DNA of 64,000 bases from Ectobius pallidus (GCA_964059195.1 CAXKWD010000007.1:62124705-62188704), one strand, 5' to 3'; counted from the first letter of the stretch, positions 10,020 through 21,180 are shown. The notes: generated from the letters alone by a model not told the origin. Made by a program: numbers and translations.

Positions 10020-10842
10020 ATTCATTTAAGTATACACAGCTTAAATAAACACTACCTGAAACTCTGTACATTACTGCAAAGTTTCTCATTGCATTTCGAT
10101 ATCATTATTTTAACAGAGTCCTGGTTGAATCATGACACTGGCTATCAATTACCTGAATATAAAAAAAAAAAATACAAAAATTAATAAACATAGTAAATGC
10201 GATGGCTTAGTTGTTTATGTCAAAAATAGTTTAAATGTGACAGTAGAAGAAAAAATGGTCATTGACGAATGCAATTCAATTCATCTCAAAATTAAATACG
10301 AAAATAATCTACTTACGTTAACAGCAATTTGCAGATCTCCAAATTGTTGCAAAAATACCTTTCTCGATTGCCTAGAACAATTCTTACGCAATATTAAAGA
10401 ATGCAAAAAACATGTCATTGTTGGAGACATTAATTTACAGATGCTAGAAGAAAATATAGACTTGTTTGGAAGTCGATATACAAATATCTTATATGAATAT
10501 GGTTTCGAAAAGTATCTAAATTCCATTACTAGACCTGCATCTAATTCTTGTCTTGAACACATATTTTACAAAGATGAATGTAATGGTAGTTTTCAACCCG
10601 GAATTTATAAAAGCTCAATAACTGATCATTATGCAATTTTCGCCTTGTTCCAAATTAATGATTCACCTACCAGCATAAATATGAGTTCTTCCAAACAAAT
10701 TTGTGAATCTGATATATATACCCGTATATATATATATACGCAAAAGCATGTAAATTATAACAAATTAGTCTATGAATTAGAAAAAGAAACGTGGATAAAA
10801 ATAGCTTTCGAATATTACATGAATTGCTGCAAAATTATGTAA
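10020..10842 (+). pseudogene. LINE endonuclease (APE-type), second copy
   Basis: Second endonuclease region about 720 bp after the first: LHFDIIILTESWLN, SKCDGLVVYV, LTAICRSP, HVIVGDINLQ, SCLEHIF and SSITDHYAIF (the terminal catalytic H in SDH/TDH). An A-rich run near 10160 breaks the frame between the ESW and KCDG motifs. From 10170 to 10842 the frame is open. An APE endonuclease nicks the target DNA to prime reverse transcription. Two tandem copies in one LINE are not expected, so a duplication or a second overlapping insertion is likely. Confidence 0.75.
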
Positions 10843-10923
10843 ATAAATGCTCATATACTGACAATAAAAAAAGTTCCTTCCAAATTAAAGAAAATCAAGC
10901 CGTGGATCACGAGAGGAATAATT

Positions 10924-12317
10924 TTGTCTATTCAGACAAGGGACAAATTGGCAAATAATATTAGGAGAAACCCTACAGACGAAAATCTAATATTGTACTA
11001 CAAGAGATACATAAATATATTAACAAAAGCTATACGAGCCATGAAAGTTAATTATTACAAAAATAAATTTGAAATACATAAAAATAATGCTAGAAAATTC
11101 TGGTCCACTGTCAATGAAGCTACTGATATTAATTCAAATAATAAAATTCCAATCTTAGAAATCATAAATGAAAAAGGACAAATATTAAGCAAAGTGACCA
11201 AATTGCAAATGAATTTAATTCCTTTTTTGGAAAATAGGAAAAAGAATCACCTCAAATATTAAGTAAGCACCAAACAGTATCCCTGAATGTAAAAAATTTA
11301 TACCACAATCTGCTCAGCTTTCATCAATGTTTCTTCTCCCTGTAACCCAAGATGAAATCAATAAAATGATAATCTCACTAAAAAATAATGTTGCCCCTAG
11401 TACGGACGGAATAACAAACAACACCTTGAAAATAATTTCTAAATATATATCAAAGCCCCTCGAACATATTTTTAATCTTTGCTTATCACAAGGAACTTTC
11501 CCAGATGATCTTAAAAAAGCTATGGTATTACCTATATACAAATCCGGAGAAAAACATAGTTTAAATAACTATAGACCTATATCCTTACTCCCTAGCCTAT
11601 CTAAGTTATTAGAAAAATGTATAAAAAATAGACTGGTGGACTTCTTAAATAAAAATAAAATATTAAATTCAAGTCAATTTGGTTTTCGAAATAACTTGAG
11701 CACAGACGTTGCCATAATTAATGTTACAGGAAAAGTTATCGAAGAATTAAATGCGGGAAATAAAAGTCTAGGTCTTTTTTTGGATTTGCAAAAGGCTTTT
11801 GACACTGTAAACCACAAGATACTTATAGAAAAACTAGAGCAAATTGGAGTAAGAGGCACTGCACTAAATTTATTTCGGTCTTATTTACATAATAGAACGC
11901 AAATAACCAAAATTAAGGATCAGATTAGTGATGTCAGAGAAGTAGATACTGGTGTGCCACAAGGAACAATTTTGGGTCCAATTCTTTTCATTATTTACAT
12001 AAATGAGTTGCTGCATTTGGACTTAAATAATTTCCATGGCCATCTTTACTCTTATGCCGATGATACCGTATTGCTATTTTCCGCTCCAACTTACAAATCG
12101 GCTAATAAGGGATTAAGAGTAGTTAAAAGTTGGCTTGACTGCAATAGGTTAGTATTAAATATAGATAAAACAAACTGTGTTCCATTCTCATTAACAACTG
12201 CTGGTACTCCACAATTAATAATGGATCAAAACTTGTGCGTAAGACTACTTGATATCAACTGTGAATCTGACTCGTGTACCTGCCAGGCCGTGAAGGAGAC
12301 AAATCAGGTCAAATACC
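10924..12317 (+). pseudogene. LINE reverse transcriptase, 3'-truncated (Jockey/CR1-type)
   Basis: The linker region (10924-11262) is separated by a frame break from the RT proper (11327-12317). RT motifs in order: NNVAPSTDGI, LNNYRPISLLPSLSKLLEK, SSQFGFR, LGLFLDLQKAFDTVNH, TGVPQGTILGPILF and SYADDTVLL, with the catalytic DD at about 12058-12063. The frame ends at VKYL, where a TIR element begins (12330). A few codons that fit the LINE (IIID) resume at 13081, so that element inserted into the LINE. The rest of the 3' part is missing. Confidence 0.85.
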
Positions 12318-12329
12318 TTATTATTATTA

Positions 12330-13080
12330 TTAGACTCGGATTTTAGGTAAAAACCTATTTTAATCCTTAAGTGATATATGGACGAAAACTTGTATATGCA
12401 TGTTTCATAAGTGACTATGCCTAAAACTGATATTTTTATAGGACCTAAAACAGCCTATTTTTATGTTAGAGCCTAATATTGCCTTTTTGCTTGTTTTTCC
12501 TCTAAAGTTCAAAATAAGTCATTTTTTGCTATAAATTCTAGCATTTATTTTCAGTTTGTACAAAATTTTTAGCTCGCAATGTGCAATACGGTATATGACA
12601 CATTTGTGACGTGGTTAAATAGTAAGGAATGTTTCGTCTTCAGTAGAAAAATTCCTTGGAATTTCGAAGAAAATGTAGCGTTTTTCTCCCGACTCTCACA
12701 TCCAGTTAAAAATAAATAAATAAAAGAAAGTAGTTCTCTGAATTACTGAGGGATACAAGGGGTTGAATATGCTAGCGTGCGTAGCTTCTGGGCACAGGGA
12801 TTAGGTTTGCACTGTTATGGTAGTAATACAGGCCCTAGTAATAGGTCTATATAATTCTGTGTACCATAGGCCTATATCTGGGTTTTATCATATTATTGAT
12901 TAATGGTGACTTCAATGAATATAATATTCTGCATTGCAATTGAGATATTTCAGAAAATTGGCAACTTAACGATTTTATAAGAGACTATTTTACGATTTTT
13001 AGAACCTATTTTCCAATTTTTAGAGCCTATTTTAGGTACTTAAAACAGCATTTTTAGCGACCTAAAAGTCCGAAGTCTAA
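12330..13080. mobile_element. Non-autonomous DNA element with inverted ends TTAGACT
   Basis: The left end TTAGACTCGGATTTTAGGT matches the reverse complement of the right end (TTAGACTTCGG followed by TTTTAGGT). The interior is rich in CCTATTTTAGG/CCTAAAA motifs and has no ORF. Both flanks are ATT repeats (12318-12329 and 13081-13088), so the target duplication (possibly 8 bp, TTATTATT/TTATTATA) cannot be resolved. An 8-bp duplication would fit hAT, but I am not sure. It interrupts the LINE RT. Confidence 0.6.
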
Positions 13081-13125
13081 TTATTATAGATTAAACCAGA
13101 CAGACTTCCCACTTTCTGCATCCAT

Positions 13126-13382
13126 GTGGTCTCTTGATCTATATCAGAATGTGAAGTGAGAAAGATGTATTGGTCATGCTTAAAGTAAAGAAATTTAAAC
13201 GAGTGCATTAATCAGATTTTATTTGGGTTATATATCCTTTGGCAATGCGATGTGATGGGGTAACGACATTTTATCCATTTTTACACCCAATTTACATGAA
13301 GAGAATGTCATACATAATATATTATACCAAGAGGCTAACTTTTATTCGGTCATAGGAAGTTTGTGAGTTTTACATCAGACTT
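13126..13382 (+). repeat. Interspersed repeat abutting the TOM1 exon acceptor
   Basis: About 250 bp that recurs in the same orientation at about 45648-45890. Shared blocks include CTATATCAGAA, GTGAAGTGAGAAA, ATGCTTAAAG, CAGATTTTATTTGGGTTAT and CATGAAGAGAATGTCATAC. It ends only about 11 bp before the exon at 13394, so the run of T that forms the polypyrimidine tract lies at its edge. Confidence 0.75.
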
Positions 13383-13393
13383 TTTTTTTTCAG

Positions 13394-13584
13394 GTCCAAA
13401 GAATGACCCACCAACAGCAGTTCAAGAAAAAGTTCTAAGCTTAATCCAAAGTTGGGCTGATGCATTCCGTCATCAGACTGAATTATCTGGCGTTGTGCAA
13501 GTGTATCATGATTTGAAACAAAAAGGAATAGAATTCCCAATGACAGACTTGGATACAATGGCTCCCATCCATACACCTCAGAGG
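13394..13584 (+). CDS. TOM1: TOM1-like gene, exon encoding end of VHS domain
   Basis: Partial gene. The acceptor is a T-rich tract plus CAG ending at 13393; the donor is AGG|GTAAGT at 13585. The exon enters in phase 1 (one base from the previous exon) and ends in phase 0. It encodes [20 protein letters not shown], then a [20 protein letters not shown] block and ends HTPQR. This is the last part of the VHS domain of TOM1/TOM1L2 proteins and conforms closely to the vertebrate family. These proteins are cytosolic or endosomal adaptors that bind ubiquitinated cargo, Tollip and clathrin. The upstream exons (start of VHS) were not found in 1-13393 and presumably lie outside. The next exon in the window starts at 38223, making an intron of 24,638 bp. 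Symbol by orthology; TOM1 versus TOM1L2 is not separable here. Confidence 0.93.
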
Positions 13585-14352
13585 GTAAGTTTCATAATAA
13601 TTAACAAAAACTTTCAAGTAAGATGATTATCATTTCACTCCATCTGATGTTTCAGCATGTTTTCTGCTGTGTTTTTCAAATGGCAAGCGATTTGGCTGAC
13701 AACTGACCCAACTGGTCGATATGTACCACAAGTGAAGTTGGCCACTAATTTCTAGATACACCACAAAATAACTGCAACACATGAGGACTAGTGATGTAAA
13801 ATTCCCAGGAACTTAAACTCGAGGAAATATTCCCAAAATTCATAAATTCCCGGAAATTTATTATTTACGAGCAGGATAACTCAAATATGCCTATTTACAT
13901 GAAGTAACAAATAATTATTAAATAATACTTGAATTTAATCATGATTATTTTAAATAAAATTCCAAAACTGCTGTATTAAAATATAATTAATGAAAGAACA
14001 TACAAATGAACAGAAATTAATTGTTTACAAAACGTGTTGCAATGTTTTACTGGGTTTTCAGAAATGAGGTAATTAATAATTAAAATATGCCCTGGTTCTT
14101 GAAGGTCAATAAAGAACATTAACAAAAGAGTTCATTGAACAAACTGACTATTAATTAGTCACAAATTACAATGGTAATCATAAACAATACAAAAACAGCT
14201 TTTAGAATTAAGTTTGCTTTTGTTAAATTTGTGACAGACTGTAAACTTATTATATTAAAATTTGTGTTTTTGTAATATTAAAAATTGTTAATCTTGAAGG
14301 TTTTGGTTTTTTGCATTTTATTTAAATACCAATTATTAGCAATTATATTAAA
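13585..14352. other. Start of the 24.6-kb TOM1 intron
   Basis: AT-rich intron. Around 13786-13860 there is a GTGATGTAAAATTCCC start with several GGAATATT/AATTCCCGG motifs, and a related stretch occurs near 14811-14905 in the same orientation. This looks like ends of an old TIR element, but the borders are not clear. No coding sequence. Confidence 0.5.
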
Positions 14353-14808
14353 CTAGCTTAAAAGGCCTGGTGTCACCTGTGTTTTGTATTATGTGTGTAA
14401 TTCAAAATTAAATTATGGAGGACTTTTGATTTTCAAGCTGTATGTCGCTATATAAAGGGATATACTATTTGAAGTGAAGAAGAACGACTTATCACATTCA
14501 AACTATTCCCTTAATAAAAAAATTTAAAAAAATTAAAAAAATATATAGGCCTATATATTGCTTTTGTCGCTCATATAGGACTTAAAATTTTGCTAACTAT
14601 TGATTTTGCACACCATGCCTGGTAGGGGTTGAAATAAGAAGAAACAGAAATTGTGGTAACATAACATTTTACTGTGTTTATGGGGTGTTTTATTTCCCAC
14701 TTTTATGTTGTCATACAACCAATTTAGAGTTAAAATCAAAAGAAATCAATATCACTTTCACATATTCTTCCCCAAAAATCTGGGGCACAATATTTTACTG
14801 CACACATA
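14353..14808 (-). mobile_element. Helitron-like 3' part, minus strand
   Basis: On the minus strand this segment ends with a degenerate GC hairpin (around 14366-14382) followed by TTTTAAG and CTAG|T at 14353-14356, the form expected of a Helitron 3' end. The whole segment matches, inverted, 24545-24971 (both contain ACACCATGCCTGG and a GAAGAACGAC block). No Rep/helicase ORF is seen here. Confidence 0.5.
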
Positions 14809-15191
14809 GGTAGTGATGTGGGCTGGAAATATTCCCAGCGGGAAGGAACTTATAAAATGGGAATATTTCCGGGAATATTTTCTTGGCCAGGAAATATTCA
14901 CAAAAAGTGGGAATTTATAAAAATCCTTAGCTTTGGAAGTTTTAATGCTTATTTATGATTCAGGTACCTTAAAATTCCAGATGTTTATCTAGGAATAATC
15001 ATAAGAAAGTATTTACCCTTTTCTATGATATAATTTTTCACTTATTTTCATAAGCAGTGTACCTTGAGTTTATTTTATTTTCAAAAATAATAATAATTTG
15101 TGATAATCTCTTATGTTTTCTTTATAAACTTATATTTTATAAAGTGATACCTCACTCACATTTATTCAAATAGTATTAAAGGTAAGCAAAT

Positions 15192-15540
15192 TCTCTATAT
15201 ATAAAAGGCAATGTTAATATGTGTGTCCTTGATAGACTAAAAACTACGTTGTTTTTTGCAAAATAATCTGCATTGTCTAGAGATGGTTTAAAGGTTGAAA
15301 TCCTTGTTGTGACAGTAGAAAGAAACTTAGGGGCCTTCTTTCTGAAAACATTACACTCAATTCTTCAAATGTAATTCAGTTCTCATGACAACCTCGTTTG
15401 CAGTGTTCACATAGATCTTTTTCAGTTGCATTATACTGGGCTTTGACAAGTAAAATATCGGGTATGATGCATCACATAACTTTCACTACCCTGGACATGG
15501 AGAATATTATTTCCTCACTTCACATTTTGTTGTAGAATAA
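15192..15540 (+). mobile_element. Helitron-like 5' end and leader
   Basis: Begins TCTCTATATATAAAAGG, which resembles the TC-starting 5' ends of insect Helitrons. The part from about 15430 to 15545 (ACTTTCACTACCCTGGACAT and CTCACTTCACATTTTG) recurs in the same orientation at about 22340-22405. The assignment rests on terminal motifs only. Confidence 0.4.
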
Positions 15541-15668
15541 GAGGTCAAGTTACTGAAGGCCTCCCATTTCAACGTTCAAGAGTAATTTTCCTACCATTCA
15601 TTCGTGCTCCACCAACAGATTATAACACTATATTGATAGCTCTTGTGGAGGCCAACAACAAAACCAAA
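15541..15668 (+). pseudogene. Repeat-encoded ORF of unknown function, left part
   Basis: Frame reads EGLPFQRSRVIFLPFIRAPP, then TDYNTILIALVEANNKTK up to the Penelope insertion point. The right part follows at 21183. I recognise the pattern (xxFLPFIxAPPTDYxTI..., later FDQPxxxKA and VVRLGxFHxLxSFMG) from repeat-associated uncharacterised proteins in invertebrate genomes. I do not know its function or superfamily name. Confidence 0.5.
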
Positions 15669-15708
15669 ATTAATGAATTTCATATTGTTCCTATGAGGGT
15701 AAAGTTAC

Positions 15709-16005
15709 ATAATCACGTTCAATATCACCACCTTATACCCTCACAAAAATCAAACTTAGGATTACTTGAGAAAATAATAAGATATTTCAGTACTTAATCT
15801 ATTTTATTAATTGTGTATCTGTATACGACGGTATATAAAAGCCATGCCAATAAGTTATTAAAATGAAATTTGTTATAATTGAAATTATATAGCTGTTTAC
15901 CTTAATAATCAAATTCACCAAAGTGATATGTATAAATGTAGTAGATTAAAACTTTGGCTTGTCAATGTTATTCTAAAAATTAGATCTAGGCCTATTATAG
16001 TACAC
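15709..16005 (+). repeat. Left inverted arm of Penelope-like element (~297 bp)
   Basis: Near-identical reverse complement of 20877-21180. It starts ATAATCACGTTC and ends at GTACAC. It contains GGTATAAGGTGG (on the complementary strand) and TATACGACGGTATATAAAAG. Confidence 0.9.
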
Positions 16006-16111
16006 CTATATAGTATAGTATAGTATACTATATATATAGTATACTAGGCCTATTATAGTATATATATATAGTAGCCTAAGCCTATATAGTACTAGGCCTA
16101 TTATAGTATAG
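16006..16111. repeat. TATAGTA / TAGGCCTA-rich low-complexity stretch
   Basis: A run of TATAGTA, TATATA and AGGCCTATTATAGTA units just inside the left arm. Four AGGCCTA motifs lie in about 110 bp. Confidence 0.8.
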
Positions 16112-17074
16112 TAAAAATGAAAATCTCACTCCAAAATACATTAATATACATTCTAACACACAAAACACAACAGCAAAGGAAACAATTCACCAAGCTAAGA
16201 AACTTCGGTTAAATAATGAAATAAAGTTCTTATATAGAAAGAAACATTATCTCAATGAGCAATTATACGCACTACACTTAGAGGCAGCAAAAACATTCAA
16301 TCAAGAATGGGTACATATAAACAATGATATTGTAAATAAATTGGAAAACGAAATGGAAACAAAATATAAAGTTATTAATAATAAGATTGAAAAACTAAGA
16401 AAAGAAAAAGAAATTAGTCATAAACAAAATCTACCTAAGCAAGAACAACAGAAATCTGACACAAAATATTACCCTAGGATAGTAAACTTAACAAATTTGA
16501 AGATAAATGATGAAGAAAGCAAATTGTTACAACTAGGATACAAACATAACTTCACACCACGACACATAGAAAAAATCGAGAATAATATTATAGATGCCGA
16601 AACGGCTATTTCTAGCTTACAATCAACACAACAAGAGGAAATCAGAAATAAAATCGCAACAAAAATCAAAGAAATATACACAGACAAACAAACAAAAACA
16701 CCCAATGATGGACATAACATGCGTATATTAACAGAACTAAATAATAAGTTAAAAGACAACAACATAAAACATACAAAAGCAGATAAAGGTAATAGTATAG
16801 TTTTAATTAAAAATGAAGAATATATAGACAAAACACTTAATTTCATAAAAGAAAACAATATAGAAGAAATAAATAAAGATCCCACGGAAAAATTTCAAAA
16901 ACAAATTAAGAAGGTCATGAAAGAATCAGATTTAATCTTAAGCGAAATGGACATTAAGCATAATCTCAACATGAACCCTAAAGCACCTATCCTGATGGGA
17001 CAAATAAAGACACACAAGGACAAACATCCAATAAGACCGGTAGTCAATTTTACAACAGCACCTACATACAAGAT
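16112..17074 (+). pseudogene. Penelope-like ORF, N-terminal part and first RT motifs
   Basis: Open frame with a Lys/Glu/Asn-rich N-terminus, then HTKADKGNSIVLI (KADKGN is the conserved Penelope motif before RT), MGQIKTHKDKHPIRPVVN and TAPTYKI, where a LINE fragment interrupts. No clear initiator ATG is seen near the start. The frame continues at 17705 with SRKLAKIL when the insertion and one target repeat are left out. Confidence 0.85.
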
Positions 17075-17689
17075 CGTTACCTGGGAACCTGTATTACAGA
17101 GGACAATAATGAGATGACAGGGATTCAAAAAAGAATCAGCATGGCAAACCAAACATATTTTAGCCTTATCAATGTAATGAAGTCCAGAGTAGTTCATAGG
17201 AAAACTAAAATCCTCCTATACAAAACTATGATCCAACCAGTACTAATGTACGGATGTGAGGCTTGGACCTTTTCCCAGAAGGGAGCAGACATGATAAATA
17301 TTTTTGAGAGAAAGGTACTACGAAGAATATACGGACCCATCAATGAAAACTGAACGTGGAGAATAAGAAATAATACTGAACTTAAACAACTGTATGGAAC
17401 ACCAATAGACATTGTAATTCGTCTTAAGAGGCTACAATGGGCCGGGCATGTGCACAGAATGCCAGAACAAAGGATACCGAAAAAGATAATGAAGGCTTCA
17501 TTTGATGGGAAGAGGTCCCAAGGACGACCAAAAAATAGATGGGAGGATGCCGTTAGAAAGGATGCTGAACAGCTGCTAGGAATCAGAAACTGGAAATCGG
17601 CAGCGGTGGATAGAGAAGTCTGGAGGAGAAAGATTGGGGAGGCCAGGGCTCGATATGGGCTGTAGTGCCATATGATGATGATGATGACG
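17075..17689 (+). mobile_element. 5'-truncated LINE fragment (RTE/CR1-like C-terminus) with ATG-rich tail
   Basis: Inserted in the Penelope-like ORF. The 15-bp target duplication ACCTACATACAAGAT is at 17060-17074 and 17690-17704. The fragment starts with YLGTCIT, then LMYGCEAW, LRRIYGP, a stop, WAGHVHRMPEQR, GRPKNRWEDAV and a terminal ARYGL stop. These are the standard C-terminal landmarks of many LINE RT ORFs. The 3' tail is an (ATG)n-like run (17671-17689). It is a classic dead-on-arrival, target-primed insertion. Confidence 0.92.
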
Positions 17690-17704
17690 ACCTACATACA
17701 AGAT

Positions 17705-18095
17705 ATCAAGAAAGTTGGCTAAAATTCTTAAACAAAAATTAAATTTAAATAACAGATATACTTTAAAAAACTCTATAGATCTGATCGAAAAAACTAAACA
17801 TTTAATAACTAGAAGCAAAGATGTTCTTCTATCACTTGATATTAAAAACTTATACACCTATATTCCCGTTAAAGAAACACTTGAAATAATTGAAAATAAT
17901 TTATTTAAAAATAAAGAAAATCCCCTACTCATTGAGCAAATAATAAAATTGACAACTACAATATTGCAACAAAACTACTTCAAATTCAATGAAAAAATAT
18001 ACCTACAGAAAGAAGGAATAGCTATGGGCTCGCCTCTTTCAGGGATATTAGCAGAAACATATTTACAAAATACTGAAGAAGAATATGGCCATAAC
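17705..18095 (+). pseudogene. Penelope-like ORF, central RT motifs
   Basis: Continues the RT: VLLSLDIKNLYTYIPV (catalytic D in the SLDIxNLYxxIP motif), LQKEGIAMGSPLSGILAE, then a NTEEEY stretch. At 18096 a TIR element interrupts it. Confidence 0.88.
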
Positions 18096-19292
18096 CACTG
18101 CCTTCTTTATTTCTTACAAGCCATGATGTTAAATCTGGCAACATCGCATCGGTAGTCCTATCGGCTATGAACATGTCGTAAATAAAGCAATATACTCCAT
18201 CAGAATTATCGAAATATTAAGCATATTTCAGCTTAAAGTAATCCCAGTCATCGCCTATTGTTTAGAGAACATCTGGATACACCTGAAGAGCAACTGGAGA
18301 GCATAGAGAAGGTAAAAACCGTGTACACAATGAGATATTTATATACACCGTCACCTCTAATTGAGTACACCAGAGAACATTTTTTCACAGAAGAATTTCG
18401 TGTTCATCAGCTACAAATGAATACCAGAGTGAGGTACGGTATGATATTAGTGTCCTTAAGGAAGAATTGGCTGGTATTAAAGAAGAATTGAAAAGAAATA
18501 GAGTCACTTCTACTGGTAAGAACTTTTATCAAGCTGCTCACAGTAGGCCTAATTCATCTCAATGTGGCAGACGCCAAATCGTATATATGCAATCTCCTAT
18601 CCTCCCAATATTACTACCAGCGTTTTCCTACAGTTTGGTGAAGATAATGAACGGGATTCAAACCTTAACCTCAAAAGTGCTGGCGAATCAACACAGTTCT
18701 CCACCGGAGGATGAACGAATGAATGACTTGACAGCAAATAACGGAAATCTGAGTGTTCCCAAGGAATTAGGCAAAGTTATTCTTTTCAGCGACAGTCATG
18801 AGCGTAGTCTTCCACAAAGTGCATGTGACAAGAAAAGAGATATCAGTGTTCTAGGTTATATTAAACCTGGGACAACTAACTCAGTGGTGGTACAAAATGA
18901 CCCAGAGAAGTGTAGCAGCTTAATAAAATATGACTCTGTTGTGGATCAAATAATAGAGCTCGTAGGCCTACCAGGATAAGTGAGGTTATTACCAATAAAA
19001 TAAGAAAAAACGCGACATCATAACGTATGAGGAGACACTGAAAACTACAAATTCCTTCAGATAGGCTATGTGGAGTCACCGTGCATTACGGTATTATGCA
19101 CATCACAAGTATATGCTATGTAATATATAATAGACCTACTGATTTCGCCTAAATAAACTCGGTATTTGTGAAAGAGAAAAATATCTGTATTAAAAACGTA
19201 TTCAAATGCTTCCCACAGACCACCACAGATAGGACTACCTCCTGTGTTGTCAGATTTCAAGCAGCATGGCTTGTAAGATATAGAAGGCAGTG
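18096..19292. mobile_element. 1.2-kb TIR element carrying an SGNH-like ORF fragment
   Basis: Ends CACTGCCTTCTTTATTTCTT and, as reverse complement, CACTGCCTTCTATATCTT; similarity continues for about 70 bp through ACAAGCCATG and GGTAGTCCTATC. The 7-bp direct repeat CCATAAC is at 18089-18095 and 19293-19299. No transposase. It carries a chimeric or captured ORF (18363-18979). The superfamily is unclear: the duplication is 7 bp as far as I can read. Confidence 0.75.
18363..18979 (+). CDS. ORF with coiled-coil start and SGNH/esterase-like motif, partial
   Basis: Open frame without an obvious ATG. A short coiled-coil-like DISVLKEELAGIKEELKR near 18440-18490 is followed by a low-complexity linker. 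Then come ELGKVILFSDSHERSLPQ (about 18755-18810) and VLGYIKPGTTNSVV. The FSDSH box followed by a G-x-x-KPG strand resembles block I and the next strand of SGNH hydrolase domains, which are known in ORF1 proteins of some LINEs. It ends at 18979 without the later catalytic block. It may be a captured LINE ORF1 fragment. Function not established. Confidence 0.45.
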
Positions 19293-19299
19293 CCATAAC

Positions 19300-20271
19300 T
19301 AATAAAAAAACATAATATAACCATGTACTATAGATAAGTAGATGATATTCTTTTGTTATTTGATGAATCAAAAGTAAATGAAATTGTGAAAAATTTTAAT
19401 GAAATTAACAATCAGCTAATTTTCACTCTTGAAAATGAACAGCATAAAACAATAAACTACCTTGATCTAAATATCACAAGATGTAATAACAAGCTCAGTT
19501 TCAACATTTACAGAAAAACTACTTACACTGACGCAGTAATAAACATAAAGTCAAACCATCCTTATAGTCAAGATGGCTGCCTTTAATAGTATGATATACA
19601 GGATGCTTAATGTCCCAATGAGTAAACGGAACTACAATAAAGAACTAAACACTATCATAAATATTGCAAATAATAATGGATACAACAAAAAGACAATTTT
19701 AAATCTTTTGAAAAAACAAAAGAGGTCTATATATAAAAAGCAAAATAAAATCAGCCAATTGACCCCAATAAAGGAAGACAACCACAATAAAAAATACGCT
19801 ATCTTTAATTATACTGATAATAAGGTACATCAGATAACAAAAGTGCTTAAACAGAGCAACTTTAAAATAGCATATAAAACAAACAATAAATTAAAAAATA
19901 AATTGCACCAAGTAACTAATAACAAGACTGATGAATTTAGTGGAAACGGTATATATAAACTAAAATGTGGTAGTTGTGATAATGTTTACATCGGACAAAC
20001 CGGTTGAAAATTTAAACAAAGATTTCAAGAACATATTCTAGATTACAGAACTAATAAACAAAGATCGGCATATGCTAAACACCTTTTGAACGAAAAGCAT
20101 CAATCGAACACTATGGAAAGAACACTTGAAATTATGCATAAACAAAATAAAGGACCCAGACTGAATTCCCTAGAATCATTTGAGATATACAAGCATAAAC
20201 ATGAAATTATAAACGAGGATCCGATTGAATATAACCCTCTGTTTGAATTAATTACAGAACATACCCAATAG
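19300..20271 (+). pseudogene. Penelope-like ORF, RT end and GIY-YIG endonuclease
   Basis: Begins near MYYR-stop-VDDILLLFDE: the Tyr of the YVDD box is replaced by TAA (19335-19337). HKTINYLDLNI and FNIYRKTTYTD follow. After a frame change near 19580 comes the C-terminal part with NGIYKLKCGSCDNVYIGQTG, the GIY-YIG nuclease core; a stop follows (TGA 20005-20007), then FKQRFQEHILDYR and a conserved C-terminus ending at 20271. This domain order (RT then GIY-YIG) is diagnostic for Penelope-like elements. Confidence 0.9.
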
Positions 20272-20876
20272 CAATAAATTCATAAGCTCGTGAGATTAGT
20301 CACTCAGTATGTTGATTTTCAGCAGCGGGTCGGGTTAGTGAATGGCTCAAGGTTAGTAACATTTATATGCATTCAATCTCACAAATATCTAGTTTTCTCA
20401 TAATTTCCTCAATGTTAGTACTCCACTCATTCATTTAGGAACTTGGGCCGAAATGCATCTTCCATTAAAGAAAAACGACAAAGATTCAAGAGAACAATAA
20501 GATATTTCAGCTGTGTAACTTCAGCCAAGAGTACCGAACTCCAGCTACAGTGTTTTTTCCAGTAATCGTAGTTTAGTTACAATTAATAGTGAACTGACTC
20601 ATCTGAAATATATAAATAGCATTCATCATAGCCTAAGTACATATTTTACATCTGAAGTGACTAAAACTGTGAATAGATAACATATTTCACAGCATACTGT
20701 GCATATGTTTTCAGGACAACATTTTAATATATATATGCAACTCAATAGATTTTATTTCTCAAAAATAGTTTAGAATATTATTGACAAACCAAGTTGTAAC
20801 ATACCATATTTTATATATCATTTGGTGAAGTTTTTTTTTTTATATTTGTGTATATAACTTAATGATTTTTAATTCT

Positions 20877-21180
20877 GTGTACTATAATAGGCCTATATCT
20901 AATTTTTAGAATAACATTGACAAGGCAAAGTTTTAATCTACTACATTTATACATATCACTTTGGTGAATTTGATTTTTAAGGTAAACAGCTATATAATTT
21001 CAATTATAACAAATTTCATTTTTATAACTTATTGACATGGCTTTTATATACCGTCGTATACAGATACACAATTAATAAAATAGATTAAGTACTGAAATAT
21101 CTTATTATTATTCTCAAGTAGGCCTAATCCTAAGTTTGATTTTTGTGAGGGTATAAGGTGGTGATATTGAACGTGATTAT
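20877..21180 (-). repeat. Right inverted arm of Penelope-like element (~304 bp)
   Basis: Reverse complement of 15709-16005 with few differences. The high similarity of the two arms, compared with the decayed coding region, suggests copying during insertion or later conversion. Confidence 0.9.

Noticed and set aside
1..13393. Upstream VHS exons of the TOM1-like gene
   Set aside because: I searched for the expected VHS motifs on the plus strand and found none; they probably lie left of the window.
15709..21180. The ~300-bp inverted repeats as ends of a Polinton-type DNA element
   Set aside because: The interior encodes Penelope RT and GIY-YIG only, and the 12-bp duplication lies outside a 40-bp extension, as in Penelope-like elements.
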